Part shown: one piece after another, positions 7,119 through 16,074 of the stretch
How the letters are laid out: every line of letters starts with the position of its first letter
How positions within the stretch are numbered: position 1 is the first letter of the stretch
Assembly (NCBI GenBank): GCA_017475265.1
Contig: JAFVFY010000055.1
Span: 1 to 44,903 of the forward strand
Length of the DNA stretch: 44,903 nt
From: Prevotella sp.
GTDB taxonomy: Bacteria > Bacteroidota > Bacteroidia > Bacteroidales > Bacteroidaceae
Reading direction: 5' to 3'
Position numbers and translations under genes: made by a program
Notes under the pieces: generated by a model
Told to the model about the DNA's origin: nothing
Seen by the model: the letters and a program-made list of their open reading frames with translations, nothing else
Database searches by the model: none

Positions 7119-10100
7119 TTACTTAATAACAACTTTCTTTCCGTTGATGATGTAGAGACCCTTCTTCTTGATTGAAGATTGAGAATTGAAGATTGAAGAA
7201 TCCATGCGGCGGCCCTGCAGGTCATAGACATAACTATCAACTTTCAATCTTCCATTTTCAATTTCAACGATGCCTTCCGTCTCACCAAACTCGGGCAGGG
7301 CAAAGAAGGAGCGAGAAGAAGCGCTGGGCAGAGCCAGCCATACCTTGTGGGCACCGCTCTGGAAGGCTGCGCCGCCCTCAGCACCCCAGTACCAGCCGAT
7401 GTTCTCGCCGTTGGTGTCGTAGCTCAGCTTGTAGAACTTCGCGCCGCCAGTGGTCGTGGTGGCCACGTTGTTGCCGTGCAGCATGTTTGTCTGGCTGATG
7501 GCGGAAGCAGCGGGGCTTACGAGCTTGATGGGGCTGGTATGGCTCGACATAGCGGGAGCCACCTGCAGCATCATGGCTGTTGCGGCGGGCACGGTTTTCT
7601 CCTCGGTGTCGCCGTCGGCGATGGTCTCATAGGCCAATGCGCCTTCATTTCCCTGTGAGGTGACGATGCGGGCCTTCATGCCGGCGGGCAGCTCCACGTC
7701 GCGCTCGCTGTTATAGTAGGTGCCGAAGCCCTCCTTGGCAAAGGTCACGTCGGCAGACTCAGAGGTGGACGGCTTGGTCAGGCGAATCTGATTCTTTGAT
7801 GTTGTTCTACTAGTAAAAGAAAAGTCTGATAGGGCGGTCGGGTCAGGATTGCTGCCGTTTTTGTAGCAGTACAGAGTCTGATATGTGTTCGCTTTATAAC
7901 AACGGAAGCTATAATTATTAGTTTCACCGCTGCCCGTATTGTCATCTACAACGAGCAAGACATTGTGCAGTCCGTCATAATCAAAGCTCTTGTCCAGTGT
8001 GATGTTTGTCCACGCATTTTTAATAAAGGTCACGTCGCCGCTGAATACGCGGTCGGCAGTGGTGACAGAAACCCCGTCGGTAATACTTTCAAAACTCTCT
8101 TTGTCTGTGCTTACCATATAGATATCTAAGTTCCGGGGACTCTCAGTACCCTCGTGGGCGAAGAAATCTATACTGTTGATGGTGTTTGCCTCGCCCAGCT
8201 CGCCTTTAGTAAATATTTGTTGCGTCAAAGCATATCCATAATATTGACTTTGACTGGTGGGGACATTGTAATTATAGCTGTTAGAGGAACTAAACTGGCC
8301 TATGACCAGCTTGTCGGTTGGCTCGAACTCCACTACTTTACTGCTCCAATCAGACCGATGGTCGCCACCATAGTCGGCACATACCTTGGCTTCATAGCTC
8401 TGATCCTCTGTAAGACCAGTCAGGGTGAAAGGATTGCTGTTGACTTTTACCTCAGTATAGTCTGCGTCGCTCTTTGCCTTGTAGGCCACCACCCATGCCT
8501 TGGCATCTCCTCCTTCCGTCCAACTCAGCGTAGCCGTATTGGCCGTGAATGTGGTAAGAGCCAGGTTGGTTGGAGCAATTAATTTCGTTTTAAAGCTTAT
8601 CTCTTTGCTCCAGGGGCTTTGCTCGGTTTCGCTGCAGCAGGCGCGCACTTTGGCGGTGTAGGTGGTCAGGAAGTCCAGGTTTTTCAGGGTGTAAGGATTG
8701 CAGGTAACGTTTACCTCAGTGAAATCCGCATCGCCTTCAGCCTTGTAGGCCAATATCCAGGCATTGGCTCCGTTTGCATCCCAACTGAGTGTGGCCTTGC
8801 GGCTCATTATGTCGGCAGCGCTAAAGTTGGTAGGCACTTGGCATGAGGGAACATCCTCCACGATGATGTCATCAATGTAATCATTAACAGTTGGTGATTC
8901 GCTGTTGGCAGCTTCAATCATAATGGCAATGTAGTTGCCCTCCACGCCAGACAGCGGAAAGATGTATTCGGTATGGGTTGCGGTCAGTTCCTGGGTGGCA
9001 ATCTCATGGAAGGTGGTGGCATCCGCAGGATCCACCATTCTGCCAATCTTGAAGGTGCTGCCTTCCGTTGATGAGGCAGTCCAGGCAGTCAGTCTGATTT
9101 GCTTCCCATTTAAGTTCTCCATCTCAGGCAAGATGGCATATTGGTCCTTCGGGTCATACTCCGTGGTTTCATGGAATCTGGAGGAGAATCTAAGATGTTT
9201 GGAATATACATAAGGATAAGCTTTATAAGTATTGTGAGTACTTTTGTTGATTGTTTCCCAGCAAATGGGCATCGCTTTATTTGCATAGTCATTGAAATTT
9301 TCCGTCCACGGATATTGCTTGACTGCGCCACCTTTCTTCCATCCGCTGGTCTTGCCATTGCCACAGTCAGTCAGCACACGCACATTATATACTGTTGTCG
9401 ATGCCAGCCCGGTCAGGTTATAGCTATTGGTCGTCAGCCCGTCCACTTCCGTCCATTCAGTGGCATTGGAAGCCTTGTATTGCAATTTCCACAAATTGCC
9501 CTCGCCCTCCCATGTCACTGTGGCCGAGTTGATAGTGATGTTGGAAAATGATATGTCGGTAGGATTGGAGCAGTCGCTTTGCGTGATACCAAGGTTGATG
9601 TTGGCCCGGTAAGCACAGAGTTTTTTATCACCATCGTATGAAGACAATGCGTTCAGGTTTGGCACAGATGTTGTGCTGTAATAGCATAATGCTGTGTTAT
9701 CTGTGGTTGAGTGAGTGCGGAACTTGTAATTGGGTCCTTGGTAACCAGCTGTTTCGTCATAGAAGCAAATCAGCAGATTGCTGGTGCCGTCGTATTCAAA
9801 AGGTGTGTCAAGGTTGATTTTAAGTCTGCCCAATCCGGAGCATGTCAAGGTGCCTTCCCACACTTTGTCGCTTTCGCCGACAATCACCATGTCTGTTTCG
9901 TTGTCAAAAGATTGCTTGTCAACATTCTTCATGAACATCTGTACGTGCGGCATTGACAAATCCGGATCATCCTTTTGGGCTAAATCAAAAGTAATGTAAG
10001 TGATGGTTCCGGCCTCACCAATTTCCTCCTCTTTGTAAATCTGTTGCGCCAGGGAATAATCTTTGGACGGGGCAACAGGCAAATACCAATCCGAGTTGTA

Positions 10101-11498
10101 TGTTGCTGTACCAATGGCAATCTCATAGACCACTTCGAGGGTTACGCTCTTGGCACCCGAATAGCTGCCCTTTCCAGTGAATGTAAGTTCGTAGATGCCC
10201 TTTTCCTTCACCTCGGTTACGGAGTTGCCTCCCTTGGTGATGGTCACGTCATAGTCGGTGCCGTCACTCATCGAGGTGCCGTCAGAGGCCGTAACAGCAT
10301 AGTTGATGGCGATGGCTTCGCCTGTGTACTGGTAGAACGACTGTATGCCGCTGATGGTGCTACTTTCAATTCTTTTAGAATCAATGGGTTGCTTGAAGCG
10401 CAGTTCGCAAAGCTGCATGAAATCATTTCCCGTTGTTTGGCTAATCATGAAACGGAAATACTGGTATTTACCAGGAGTGTCGAGTGTAAATTCATAGTCT
10501 GTGAATGCAATGTTACCCATATTGCTGTTTTCGACAGTGGCGATAGTTGTCCAAGTGTCGTTATTATTCGCCTTTGCCTTGAGTTCCCACGAATTGGGAT
10601 TTCGGCCCTGATAGTCACGGTGATAAGGAGAGTTGTCATTGCCCGTAGTGAGGATATATTTCTCAATATTAATGGGCTCGCTGGCATGGAAATCCACCCA
10701 GTAGTACTCACCAGTCTCGCCTGCCGGAGTACCCTTGGTACTGGTACCCCACTTTGTCCAACCTGTGTTCTTGGAGAACAATCCGTCTACAAGTTTGTCA
10801 TAACCTTCATTACCTGTTCCGCCCGTGCCACCAGTAGCGGTGAAGCCAGTGATAATATGTCCCGTTAGTGGCCATGTTGAGGGAGACTTTTGCATAATGG
10901 GCACCACCTTGCCGTTCTTCACCTCCCAGCCAGAGCCGAGCGCGGTGACAAGTTGGTCTGCAGTCATGCTGCTGGCATCGGTGCCTTGGGCAACATTCAA
11001 TGTGCGGGTGTAATAGGAATTGACGAGACTTGAAGATGTGGCTTTTGCCTTAGGGCGGATGAAGGTGCAGGCCTCATAATCTTGATTATCGTAGGTATCC
11101 AGCACCTCGGTCTCGCCCGTTCCGAGGGTGGCGGGGGCGTATAGGCAGTTGCTGACGGTGGGGGCCACATTAGCCCAGCCAATAAAACCGCCACACTGGT
11201 TGGTACTGTTGGTGGTAAGTAGTTTACCATCGAAGAGGGTGTTGGTGATGGTGACCGTTCCACTCGCAAAATTGCTGATGATACCGCCGTGGGTGCCGTC
11301 GCCGCTTTTGCTGCTGTTGATAACGACGCTGCACCAGCAGTTCTGTATGGTGACCGTCCCTTCGGTGCGGGCTACGATGCCGGCACTGTACTTGCCGTCA
11401 GATGTGATGGTGCCTGCTGTGTGTAGGTTCTTGATAGTGGCGCTCTCTGCAAACCGGAAGGGGGCCATGTAGGCATCGCCGCCGCCAGCGTGCGTCAC
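7119..11498 (-). CDS. Multidomain secreted/surface protein, 5'-truncated, with Bacteroidetes C-terminal tail
   Basis: The 1,459-residue open frame begins inside a domain. The first ~145 residues resemble a GLUG/beta-helix domain (FAESATIKNLHTAGTITSDG) whose start is missing. There is no signal peptide, and an in-frame TAA lies three codons before the GTG at 11498. A discoidin-like domain follows (~220-370), then an Ig-like segment (~370-460), a first adhesin-like module (~461-640), a fibronectin III domain (~641-725), a MAM/cleaved-adhesin-like domain (~726-885), two more fibronectin III domains (~884-1060) and a second adhesin-like module (~1061-1225). The tail has VYDLQGRR and KKGLYIINGKKVVIK, the form common in secreted Bacteroidales proteins. 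An intact relative would be exported and bind glycans or proteins. This copy is probably not secreted and may be a pseudogene. Confidence 0.8.
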   Translation of the reverse strand: MTHAGGGDAYMAPFRFAESATIKNLHTAGTITSDGKYSAGIVARTEGTVTIQNCWCSVVINSSKSGDGTHGGIISNFASGTVTITNTLFDGKLLTTNSTNQCGGFIGWANVAPTVSNCLYAPATLGTGETEVLDTYDNQDYEACTFIRPKAKATSSSLVNSYYTRTLNVAQGTDASSMTADQLVTALGSGWEVKNGKVVPIMQKSPSTWPLTGHIITGFTATGGTGGTGNEGYDKLVDGLFSKNTGWTKWGTSTKGTPAGETGEYYWVDFHASEPINIEKYILTTGNDNSPYHRDYQGRNPNSWELKAKANNNDTWTTIATVENSNMGNIAFTDYEFTLDTPGKYQYFRFMISQTTGNDFMQLCELRFKQPIDSKRIESSTISGIQSFYQYTGEAIAINYAVTASDGTSMSDGTDYDVTITKGGNSVTEVKEKGIYELTFTGKGSYSGAKSVTLEVVYEIAIGTATYNSDWYLPVAPSKDYSLAQQIYKEEEIGEAGTITYITFDLAQKDDPDLSMPHVQMFMKNVDKQSFDNETDMVIVGESDKVWEGTLTCSGLGRLKINLDTPFEYDGTSNLLICFYDETAGYQGPNYKFRTHSTTDNTALCYYSTTSVPNLNALSSYDGDKKLCAYRANINLGITQSDCSNPTDISFSNITINSATVTWEGEGNLWKLQYKASNATEWTEVDGLTTNSYNLTGLASTTVYNVRVLTDCGNGKTSGWKKGGAVKQYPWTENFNDYANKAMPICWETINKSTHNTYKAYPYVYSKHLRFSSRFHETTEYDPKDQYAILPEMENLNGKQIRLTAWTASSTEGSTFKIGRMVDPADATTFHEIATQELTATHTEYIFPLSGVEGNYIAIMIEAANSESPTVNDYIDDIIVEDVPSCQVPTNFSAADIMSRKATLSWDANGANAWILAYKAEGDADFTEVNVTCNPYTLKNLDFLTTYTAKVRACCSETEQSPWSKEISFKTKLIAPTNLALTTFTANTATLSWTEGGDAKAWVVAYKAKSDADYTEVKVNSNPFTLTGLTEDQSYEAKVCADYGGDHRSDWSSKVVEFEPTDKLVIGQFSSSNSYNYNVPTSQSQYYGYALTQQIFTKGELGEANTINSIDFFAHEGTESPRNLDIYMVSTDKESFESITDGVSVTTADRVFSGDVTFIKNAWTNITLDKSFDYDGLHNVLLVVDDNTGSGETNNYSFRCYKANTYQTLYCYKNGSNPDPTALSDFSFTSRTTSKNQIRLTKPSTSESADVTFAKEGFGTYYNSERDVELPAGMKARIVTSQGNEGALAYETIADGDTEEKTVPAATAMMLQVAPAMSSHTSPIKLVSPAASAISQTNMLHGNNVATTTTGGAKFYKLSYDTNGENIGWYWGAEGGAAFQSGAHKVWLALPSASSRSFFALPEFGETEGIVEIENGRLKVDSYVYDLQGRRMDSSIFNSQSSIKKKGLYIINGKKVVIK
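7170..7197. repeat. Heptamer array inside the adhesin C-terminal tail
   Basis: The four units GATTGAA, GATTGAG, AATTGAA and GATTGAA are exact in length. Read on the minus strand they encode the serine/asparagine-rich SSIFNSQSSI between the QGRR and KGLYI motifs of the tail. Confidence 0.8.
7233..7267. repeat. Second heptamer array inside the adhesin C-terminal tail
   Basis: The five units ACTATCA, ACTTTCA, ATCTTCC, ATTTTCA and ATTTCAA encode EIENGRLKVDSY, the linker just before VYDLQGRR. Confidence 0.7.
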
Positions 11499-11508
11499 CA
11501 GGTATTAC

Positions 11509-11601
11509 AAAAGTAAAACAAGTTGTTTTGGTGTAGAAAAAGCCGTTTTTTCTGAGGGTTTGGACGGACTTTTCTAAGGCAAAACAACTTGTTTTACTTT
11601 T
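11509..11601. repeat. Perfect 22-bp inverted repeat around a 49-base core
   Basis: The left arm (11509-11530, beginning AAAAGTAAAACAAG) and right arm (11580-11601) are exact reverse complements. Each arm contains the palindrome-like AAAACAAGTTGTTTT. The core holds a smaller hairpin, GAAAAA/TTTTTTC. The element starts two bases after the stop codon that closes off the truncated adhesin frame. It could be a MITE-like element or a strong transcription terminator downstream of the AraC gene. No target duplication is visible. Confidence 0.85.
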
Positions 11602-11668
11602 CCAGATTCTATTTTGTTAATCAGACAGCTTGCCACTTGGGGTGTTTAAGAACTACTATTTGGGGCAG

Positions 11669-12541
11669 CTATTGAGTTCTGAGGTCGCTGGGCTTGCGGC
11701 CTGTTTTGGCCTTGAACTTTGCGGAGAAATAGTCGGGCGACTCGAAGTTGAGGCGGTAGGCTATCTCCTTGATGCTCATGTCAGTAGTAGTGAGGAGTTC
11801 CTTTGCACGCTGCAGGCGCAGGTCTTGCTGATAGGTGGCCGGTGAGAGTCCTGTGTGCTCCTTGAAGAGTTTCCGGAAGTTGGAGTAGGAGACGCCGAGG
11901 TCTTGTGCCACCTGCTGAATGGTGAGCGAGCTTTCCAGCGACTCTCTTATGCGTAGCCTTGCGCGATTGACCATGTTGACATGGGCTTGGCTGCGGCTCA
12001 TCAGCTCAATGTTTCGCTCCAGGGAGTACATCTTGCCAATGAGGTGGTTGACGATTCCCGCCATGAGCTGTTGCGAGTAGGCCTCCTCAAGCTTGGCGGT
12101 CTCGAACGCTTCCTTGTAGAGGTGTACGATGTCGTCGGAGAAGCCTACGTGGTAGATGGGCTTGGTGGGTGAGAGGAATCCTGCCCGGACACGGTCGTCC
12201 ATGTTCCGTCCCTTGAATCCTATCCAGTATTTCTTCCATCCACGTGGCGGGGTGGGGTGGTAGGAATGCCACTCGCCAGGGAAGAGCAGGAAAAAGTCTC
12301 CCTCACGCAGACGAGCCTCTGGAACCGTACGGCTATGGAAGATTCCGCTGCCCTCGGTGATGTAGAGGAGCTGGTATTCCTGCAGCTCCCGGCCTTTTTC
12401 TAATTCAAAGTAGTAGCCGTCGGCATGTCCTCGGGTGGGGTAGGGGTCACGCGGGCCTATCTCCTCGTAGCCAATGGTTGTGATGGTGAGTCCCCAGAGG
12501 TCGTCACGCTCACTGGCAAGCAGGTATTTGCTGGTCTGCAT
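11669..12541 (-). CDS. AraC-family transcriptional regulator
   Basis: This 290-residue protein has an N-terminal cupin-like sensing domain (residues ~20-150, including LREGDFFLLFPGEWHSYHP). It also has a C-terminal double helix-turn-helix of the AraC/XylS type (~190-288, with LTIQQVAQDLGVSYSNFRKLFKEHTG and IKEIAYRLNFESPDYFSAKFKAKTG). AraC members of this build usually respond to a sugar or related metabolite and activate neighbouring genes. The ligand is not predictable, and no sugar-utilisation gene adjoins. It lies 41 bases after proS on the same strand, separated by a heptamer array. Confidence 0.92.
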   Translation of the reverse strand: MQTSKYLLASERDDLWGLTITTIGYEEIGPRDPYPTRGHADGYYFELEKGRELQEYQLLYITEGSGIFHSRTVPEARLREGDFFLLFPGEWHSYHPTPPRGWKKYWIGFKGRNMDDRVRAGFLSPTKPIYHVGFSDDIVHLYKEAFETAKLEEAYSQQLMAGIVNHLIGKMYSLERNIELMSRSQAHVNMVNRARLRIRESLESSLTIQQVAQDLGVSYSNFRKLFKEHTGLSPATYQQDLRLQRAKELLTTTDMSIKEIAYRLNFESPDYFSAKFKAKTGRKPSDLRTQ

Positions 12542-12545
12542 CTAC

Positions 12546-12580
12546 AACAATAAACAATAACCAATAAACAATAACCAATA
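12546..12580. repeat. Heptamer array (5 units) between proS and the AraC gene
   Basis: The units AACAATA, AACAATA, ACCAATA, AACAATA and ACCAATA run without indels and fill almost the whole 41-base gap. The TAA stop of proS (12583-12585) follows two bases after the last full unit. Confidence 0.85.
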
Positions 12581-12582
12581 AA

Positions 12583-14064
12583 TTAGTAGCTGCGTGCTAT
12601 GATGACACGATACTTAGAGGGTTTTCCTGAGACCATGTCCACACCAGGTGTCTGCTCGTAGGCGAAGGGCACGCAGCGTATGGTGGCCTGTGTCTCCTCC
12701 TTGATTTGAGCCTCAGTCTCAGCAGTACCGTCCCAGTGACAGAGGAAGAAGCCGCCATCCTTGACGCGCTCCTTGAACTCCTCGTAGTTCTCGCACTCGT
12801 AGACGTGTTCGTCACGATACTTACGGGCTTTCTCGAAGATGTTCTGTTGGATGTCATCGAGCAGTTTCTCCACATGGTCTACGATGCCTTCGAGGGGAAG
12901 TGTTTCCTTCTCCAGGGTATCACGACGCATGAGTTCAATGGTGCCGTTCTCCAAGTCTCGGGCACCGAGGACAAGACGAACGGGAACGCCCTTCAACTCA
13001 TAGTCGGCAAACTTGAAGCCTGGACGCTTGTTGTCTGCATCGTCGAACTTCACGCTGATGCCCTTCTTGCGCAGACCCTCGATGATGGGCTGTACCTCAC
13101 GGTTGACAATCTCCATCTGCTCAGGCTTGGTGGCAATGGGGATGATGACCACCTGTATGGGAGCCAGACGCGGCGGCAGCACCAGTCCGTTGTCGTCGGA
13201 GTGGGTCATGATGAGGGCACCAATGAGTCGTGTAGAGACACCCCATGAGGTAGCCCAGACATACTCAGGCTTGTTCTCCTTATTTAAATAGGTGACGTCG
13301 AAAGCTTTGGCAAAGTTCTGACCCAGGAAGTGGCTGGTGCCACTCTGAAGGGCCTTACCATCCTGCATCATGGCCTCAATGGTATAGGTGTCGAGGGCTC
13401 CGGCGAAACGCTCGGTCTCACTTTTAACGCCCTGCAGCACAGGCACGGCCATCCAGTTCTCGGCAAAGTCAGCATAGACCTTCAGCATCAGCTGGGCCTC
13501 CTTCTCAGCCTCCTCACGGGTAGCATGGGCTGTGTGACCCTCCTGCCAGAGAAACTCAGAAGTGCGCAGGAAAGGACGTGTGCGCATCTCCCAACGCATG
13601 ACATTACACCACTGGTTGCACATCAGGGGCAGGTCGCGCCAGGAGTGAATCCAGTTCTTGTAGGTGTTCCAGATGATGGTCTCAGAGGTAGGACGGATGA
13701 TGAGCTCCTCCTCCAGCTTAGCAGCAGGGTCAACCACTACACCGCTCTTGTCGTCTGTGGCCTTCAGGCGGTAGTGAGTCACCACGGCACACTCCTTGGC
13801 GAAACCCTCCACATGCTCAGCCTCACGAGAGAGGAATGACTTGGGAATCAACAGGGGGAAGTAGGCGTTCTGAGCACCCGTCTCCTTGAACATCTTGTCC
13901 AGCTGCTGCTGCATCTTTTCCCAGATAGCATATCCGTAGGGTTTTATCACCATGCAGCCACGTACTGCACTCTGCTCAGCCAGGTCGGCCTTTACTACCA
14001 AGTCGTTATACCACTGACTGTAGTTGTCAGCGCGTTTTGTCAAATCTTTCAGTTCTTTTGCCAT
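12583..14064 (-). CDS. proS: Prolyl-tRNA synthetase, short (eukaryote/archaea-like) form
   Basis: This 493-residue class II synthetase charges tRNA-Pro with proline in the cytoplasm. Visible landmarks are RPTSET (motif 2 region), [25 protein letters not shown], the anticodon-binding domain from about residue 290 ([11 protein letters not shown]) and the C-terminal extension ending YRVIIARSY. It lacks the inserted editing domain of the long bacterial form, as is usual in Bacteroidetes. A good promoter lies just upstream at 14097-14127. Length and motifs are intact, so it is very likely functional and essential. Confidence 0.97.
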   Translation of the reverse strand: MAKELKDLTKRADNYSQWYNDLVVKADLAEQSAVRGCMVIKPYGYAIWEKMQQQLDKMFKETGAQNAYFPLLIPKSFLSREAEHVEGFAKECAVVTHYRLKATDDKSGVVVDPAAKLEEELIIRPTSETIIWNTYKNWIHSWRDLPLMCNQWCNVMRWEMRTRPFLRTSEFLWQEGHTAHATREEAEKEAQLMLKVYADFAENWMAVPVLQGVKSETERFAGALDTYTIEAMMQDGKALQSGTSHFLGQNFAKAFDVTYLNKENKPEYVWATSWGVSTRLIGALIMTHSDDNGLVLPPRLAPIQVVIIPIATKPEQMEIVNREVQPIIEGLRKKGISVKFDDADNKRPGFKFADYELKGVPVRLVLGARDLENGTIELMRRDTLEKETLPLEGIVDHVEKLLDDIQQNIFEKARKYRDEHVYECENYEEFKERVKDGGFFLCHWDGTAETEAQIKEETQATIRCVPFAYEQTPGVDMVSGKPSKYRVIIARSY

Positions 14065-14096
14065 AATATAATGTTGATTTTTGTTGTTTCAGGCTG

Positions 14097-14127
14097 CAAA
14101 GGTACACAAATAATGGGAACTGACAAA
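14097..14127 (-). promoter_or_regulatory. Promoter for proS
   Basis: On the minus strand TACCTTTG (14097-14104) is preceded by TTTG (14124-14127) with a 19-base spacer. The -7 box ends 33 bases upstream of the ATG at 14064. Confidence 0.75.
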
Positions 14128-14165
14128 AAAAACTCTTGTTATTTCTGATTCTTTTAAAGAACACG

Positions 14166-15236
14166 CTATTTCGCGAAAGCCTTCCTGAGGTCTTCGAGCT
14201 TGAGGAGCGTGAGGTCTTCGGCAGAATTGTTCTTCTCCTTGGAGAGGCGGTTGGCCTGGCATTGGATGGCCTTCTCGAAGAGGTTGCGCACGTAGCGGGC
14301 ATTGCCGAAGTTGTGGTCTTTGTGCTCCACGACATCGTTCAGCTGCTGTTTCAGGAAGGCAGCTCCCTCGCTACTGATGTTGTACTGGTTCTTGCGCAGG
14401 TACATAAGAAAGATGTCGTAGAGTTCGGCTGCGGTGTAGTCAGGGAAGTTGATGTAGCGGTTGAAGCGCGACTGCAGGCCGGGGTTAGTGTTGATGAAGT
14501 CCTTCATTTCGTCGGTGTAACCAGCCACGATGACCACCAGACGGTCACGGTCGTCCTCCATGCGCTTGAGCAGGGTGGCTACGGCCTCGTCACCATAGTC
14601 CTGCTTGCCGCCTTGCGTCAGGGCGTAGGCCTCGTCGATGAAGAGCACACCGTTGAGTGCCGAGTCGCACATCTGGTTCACGCGGGGTGCCGTCTGGCCG
14701 ACGTACTGGCCAATAAGACCTGAGCGGTCAGTCTCCACGAGGTGGCCTTTCTTCAGGATGCCCAGGTCTTTGTAGATGCGTGCCACGATGCGTGCCACGG
14801 TGGTCTTACCTGTTCCGGGAGAACCGGTAAATACAAGGTGGTAGGACAGCTTGGGATTCTTCAGCCCCTGCTTCTCGCGTTGCTTCTGCACCTTCACGTA
14901 GTTGGCCAGCGAGCGCACTTCCTCCTTCACCGACTCCAGACCAATCAGCTCGTCGAGTTCCTGGTAGGGGTCGCTCTCCATCGGTTCCTTCACCTTCACC
15001 TCGTCAGCATCTTTGGAAGGTTCTTCGTCGTCCACGCCCTCCGACTTGATGTCGAACTTGTAGCCGCCGCTCTCCGAGCCGTCGTCATTGTCGTTGGTGT
15101 TCTCTGAGTAGTTTTCTGACTTCTTGCCATCGTCGTCGGCATCTATCACGATGGTGAGAACGCCGAGGACAACAAAGATAACGGCCACACTAACTATAAT
15201 GGTCGTGATTTGCTTACTAGTGAAAAAGTTTGCCAT
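14166..15236 (-). CDS. Membrane-anchored CbxX/CfxQ-type AAA+ ATPase
   Basis: This 356-residue protein has one N-terminal membrane segment (residues ~11-31). A very acidic, Ser/Asp/Glu-rich linker follows (~32-95), then one AAA+ module. Walker A is GSPGTGKTT (Lys144) and Walker B is VLFIDEAYAL (Asp201, Glu202). The order and spacing match the CbxX/CfxQ/SpoVK group, whose best-known members remodel Rubisco or work in type VII secretion; neither system is present here. The anchor would place the ATPase on the cytoplasmic face of the inner membrane. It lies between proS and the VanZ-like gene on the same strand. The 214-base upstream gap is nearly all heptamer array, with no clear promoter, so it may be transcribed from the VanZ-like promoter. 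Its substrate is unknown. Confidence 0.85.
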   Translation of the reverse strand: MANFFTSKQITTIIVSVAVIFVVLGVLTIVIDADDDGKKSENYSENTNDNDDGSESGGYKFDIKSEGVDDEEPSKDADEVKVKEPMESDPYQELDELIGLESVKEEVRSLANYVKVQKQREKQGLKNPKLSYHLVFTGSPGTGKTTVARIVARIYKDLGILKKGHLVETDRSGLIGQYVGQTAPRVNQMCDSALNGVLFIDEAYALTQGGKQDYGDEAVATLLKRMEDDRDRLVVIVAGYTDEMKDFINTNPGLQSRFNRYINFPDYTAAELYDIFLMYLRKNQYNISSEGAAFLKQQLNDVVEHKDHNFGNARYVRNLFEKAIQCQANRLSKEKNNSAEDLTLLKLEDLRKAFAK

Positions 15237-15240
15237 GTTG

Positions 15241-15450
15241 TTTATCGTTTATTGTTTATTGTCTATCGTCTATCGTCTATCGTCTATTGTCTATCGTCTA
15301 TGGTCTATAGTCTAAAGTCTATGGTCTATAGTCTAAAGTCTATGGTCTATCGTCTATAGTCTAAAGTCTATGGTCTATAGTCTAAAGTCTAAAGTCTATC
15401 GTCTAAAGTCTATCGTCTATCGTCTATAGTCTAAAGTCTATGGTCTATAG
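15241..15450. repeat. Thirty consecutive heptamers without indels
   Basis: Exactly 30 units of 7 bases fill 15241-15450. The variants are TCTATCG, TCTATGG, TCTATAG, TCTAAAG, TCTATTG, TTTATTG and TTTATCG. A 21-base higher-order pattern (TCTATGG TCTATAG TCTAAAG) recurs several times. The array starts 4 bases from the ATPase start codon and ends at the base before the VanZ-like stop codon. Two further units continue into that gene. Confidence 0.97.
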
Positions 15451-15894
15451 TCATATTCTATTGTCTATTGTTGCATACGCCAAAAATGGCAGGACGTAGA
15501 GCGCGAGGTCTGTCCAGTCGAAGGTGCCAGGTATGATGCCCATTGCCTGCATCAGTTCCGAGGTTGCCCCCAATGTGGGGATGAACGCCACCGCTGTCCA
15601 TCTTCGTTTTGCGGGTAGTCTTTGTGCCAACATTCCCATGATGAGTACATAGCTCGTGGCCCATAGTCCTGCGGGCAGACAGTAGACGATGAACTCCGCT
15701 GGTTGCCAAGCCGATGCAGCTTGTAGCCGCCACTGGCTGATAGCGTCCGTCAGTCCCAGACCCTCGGCCACGTGGAAGAGCAGCAACGTCTGCGGGCGGT
15801 AGAGCACATAAAGCATGCCGCCCATGAAGAGCAGCATAACGCCCATGAACAGACTGCTCAGCGCATAGCTCTTTGTACATACTTTACTGTTCAT
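15451..15894 (-). CDS. VanZ-like small membrane protein
   Basis: This 147-residue protein has about four predicted membrane segments. Its C-terminal half (LGATSELMQAMGIIPGTFDWTDLALYVLPFLAYA) resembles the Glu-x-x-Gln and Asp-containing pattern of VanZ-like proteins, a family linked in some bacteria to glycopeptide tolerance but mostly of unknown role. I chose the ATG at 15894 because it directly follows a good promoter. The frame is open to 16200, but that extension is low-complexity and crosses the promoter region and the dxr start. The last residues, TIDNRI, are encoded by two heptamer repeat units. VanZ assignment is tentative. Confidence 0.65.
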   Translation of the reverse strand: MNSKVCTKSYALSSLFMGVMLLFMGGMLYVLYRPQTLLLFHVAEGLGLTDAISQWRLQAASAWQPAEFIVYCLPAGLWATSYVLIMGMLAQRLPAKRRWTAVAFIPTLGATSELMQAMGIIPGTFDWTDLALYVLPFLAYATIDNRI

Positions 15895-15898
15895 TGTG

Positions 15899-15930
15899 CA
15901 AAAATACGAACAAAAATCGGAACGGCCAAA
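15899..15930 (-). promoter_or_regulatory. Promoter for the VanZ-like gene
   Basis: On the minus strand TATTTTTG (15899-15906) is preceded by TTTG (15927-15930) with a 20-base spacer. The -7 box is only 5 bases from the chosen ATG, so the transcript would be nearly leaderless. Confidence 0.6.
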
Positions 15931-15958
15931 ACTTTCCCCGAAAACTTTTGACCGTTCC
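15919..15958. promoter_or_regulatory. Inverted repeat over the -33 box of the VanZ-like promoter
   Basis: GGAACGGCCAAAA (15919-15931) and TTTTGACCGTTCC (15946-15958) match at 12 of 13 positions as an inverted repeat, with a 14-base centre. It covers the -33 element, so it is placed as an operator would be. The regulator is unknown. Confidence 0.5.
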
Positions 15959-16074
15959 AATAAAAGTGAGTATTTATATGCTGGCACATTCGTTTCTAAA
16001 GACAAATTTGGGTTAAATGAAACAAAATAGAATAAGAAATATGTGAAAACGGCGGCTATGTCGTAATTATTTAG

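Noticed and set aside
10044-10868. 274-codon open frame on the plus strand
   Set aside because: It is antisense to the domain-rich adhesin gene, and the product has no recognisable features.
11509-11601. Invertible promoter flanked by inverted repeats
   Set aside because: No TAnnTTTG element is present in either orientation of the 49-base core, and no recombinase gene is nearby.
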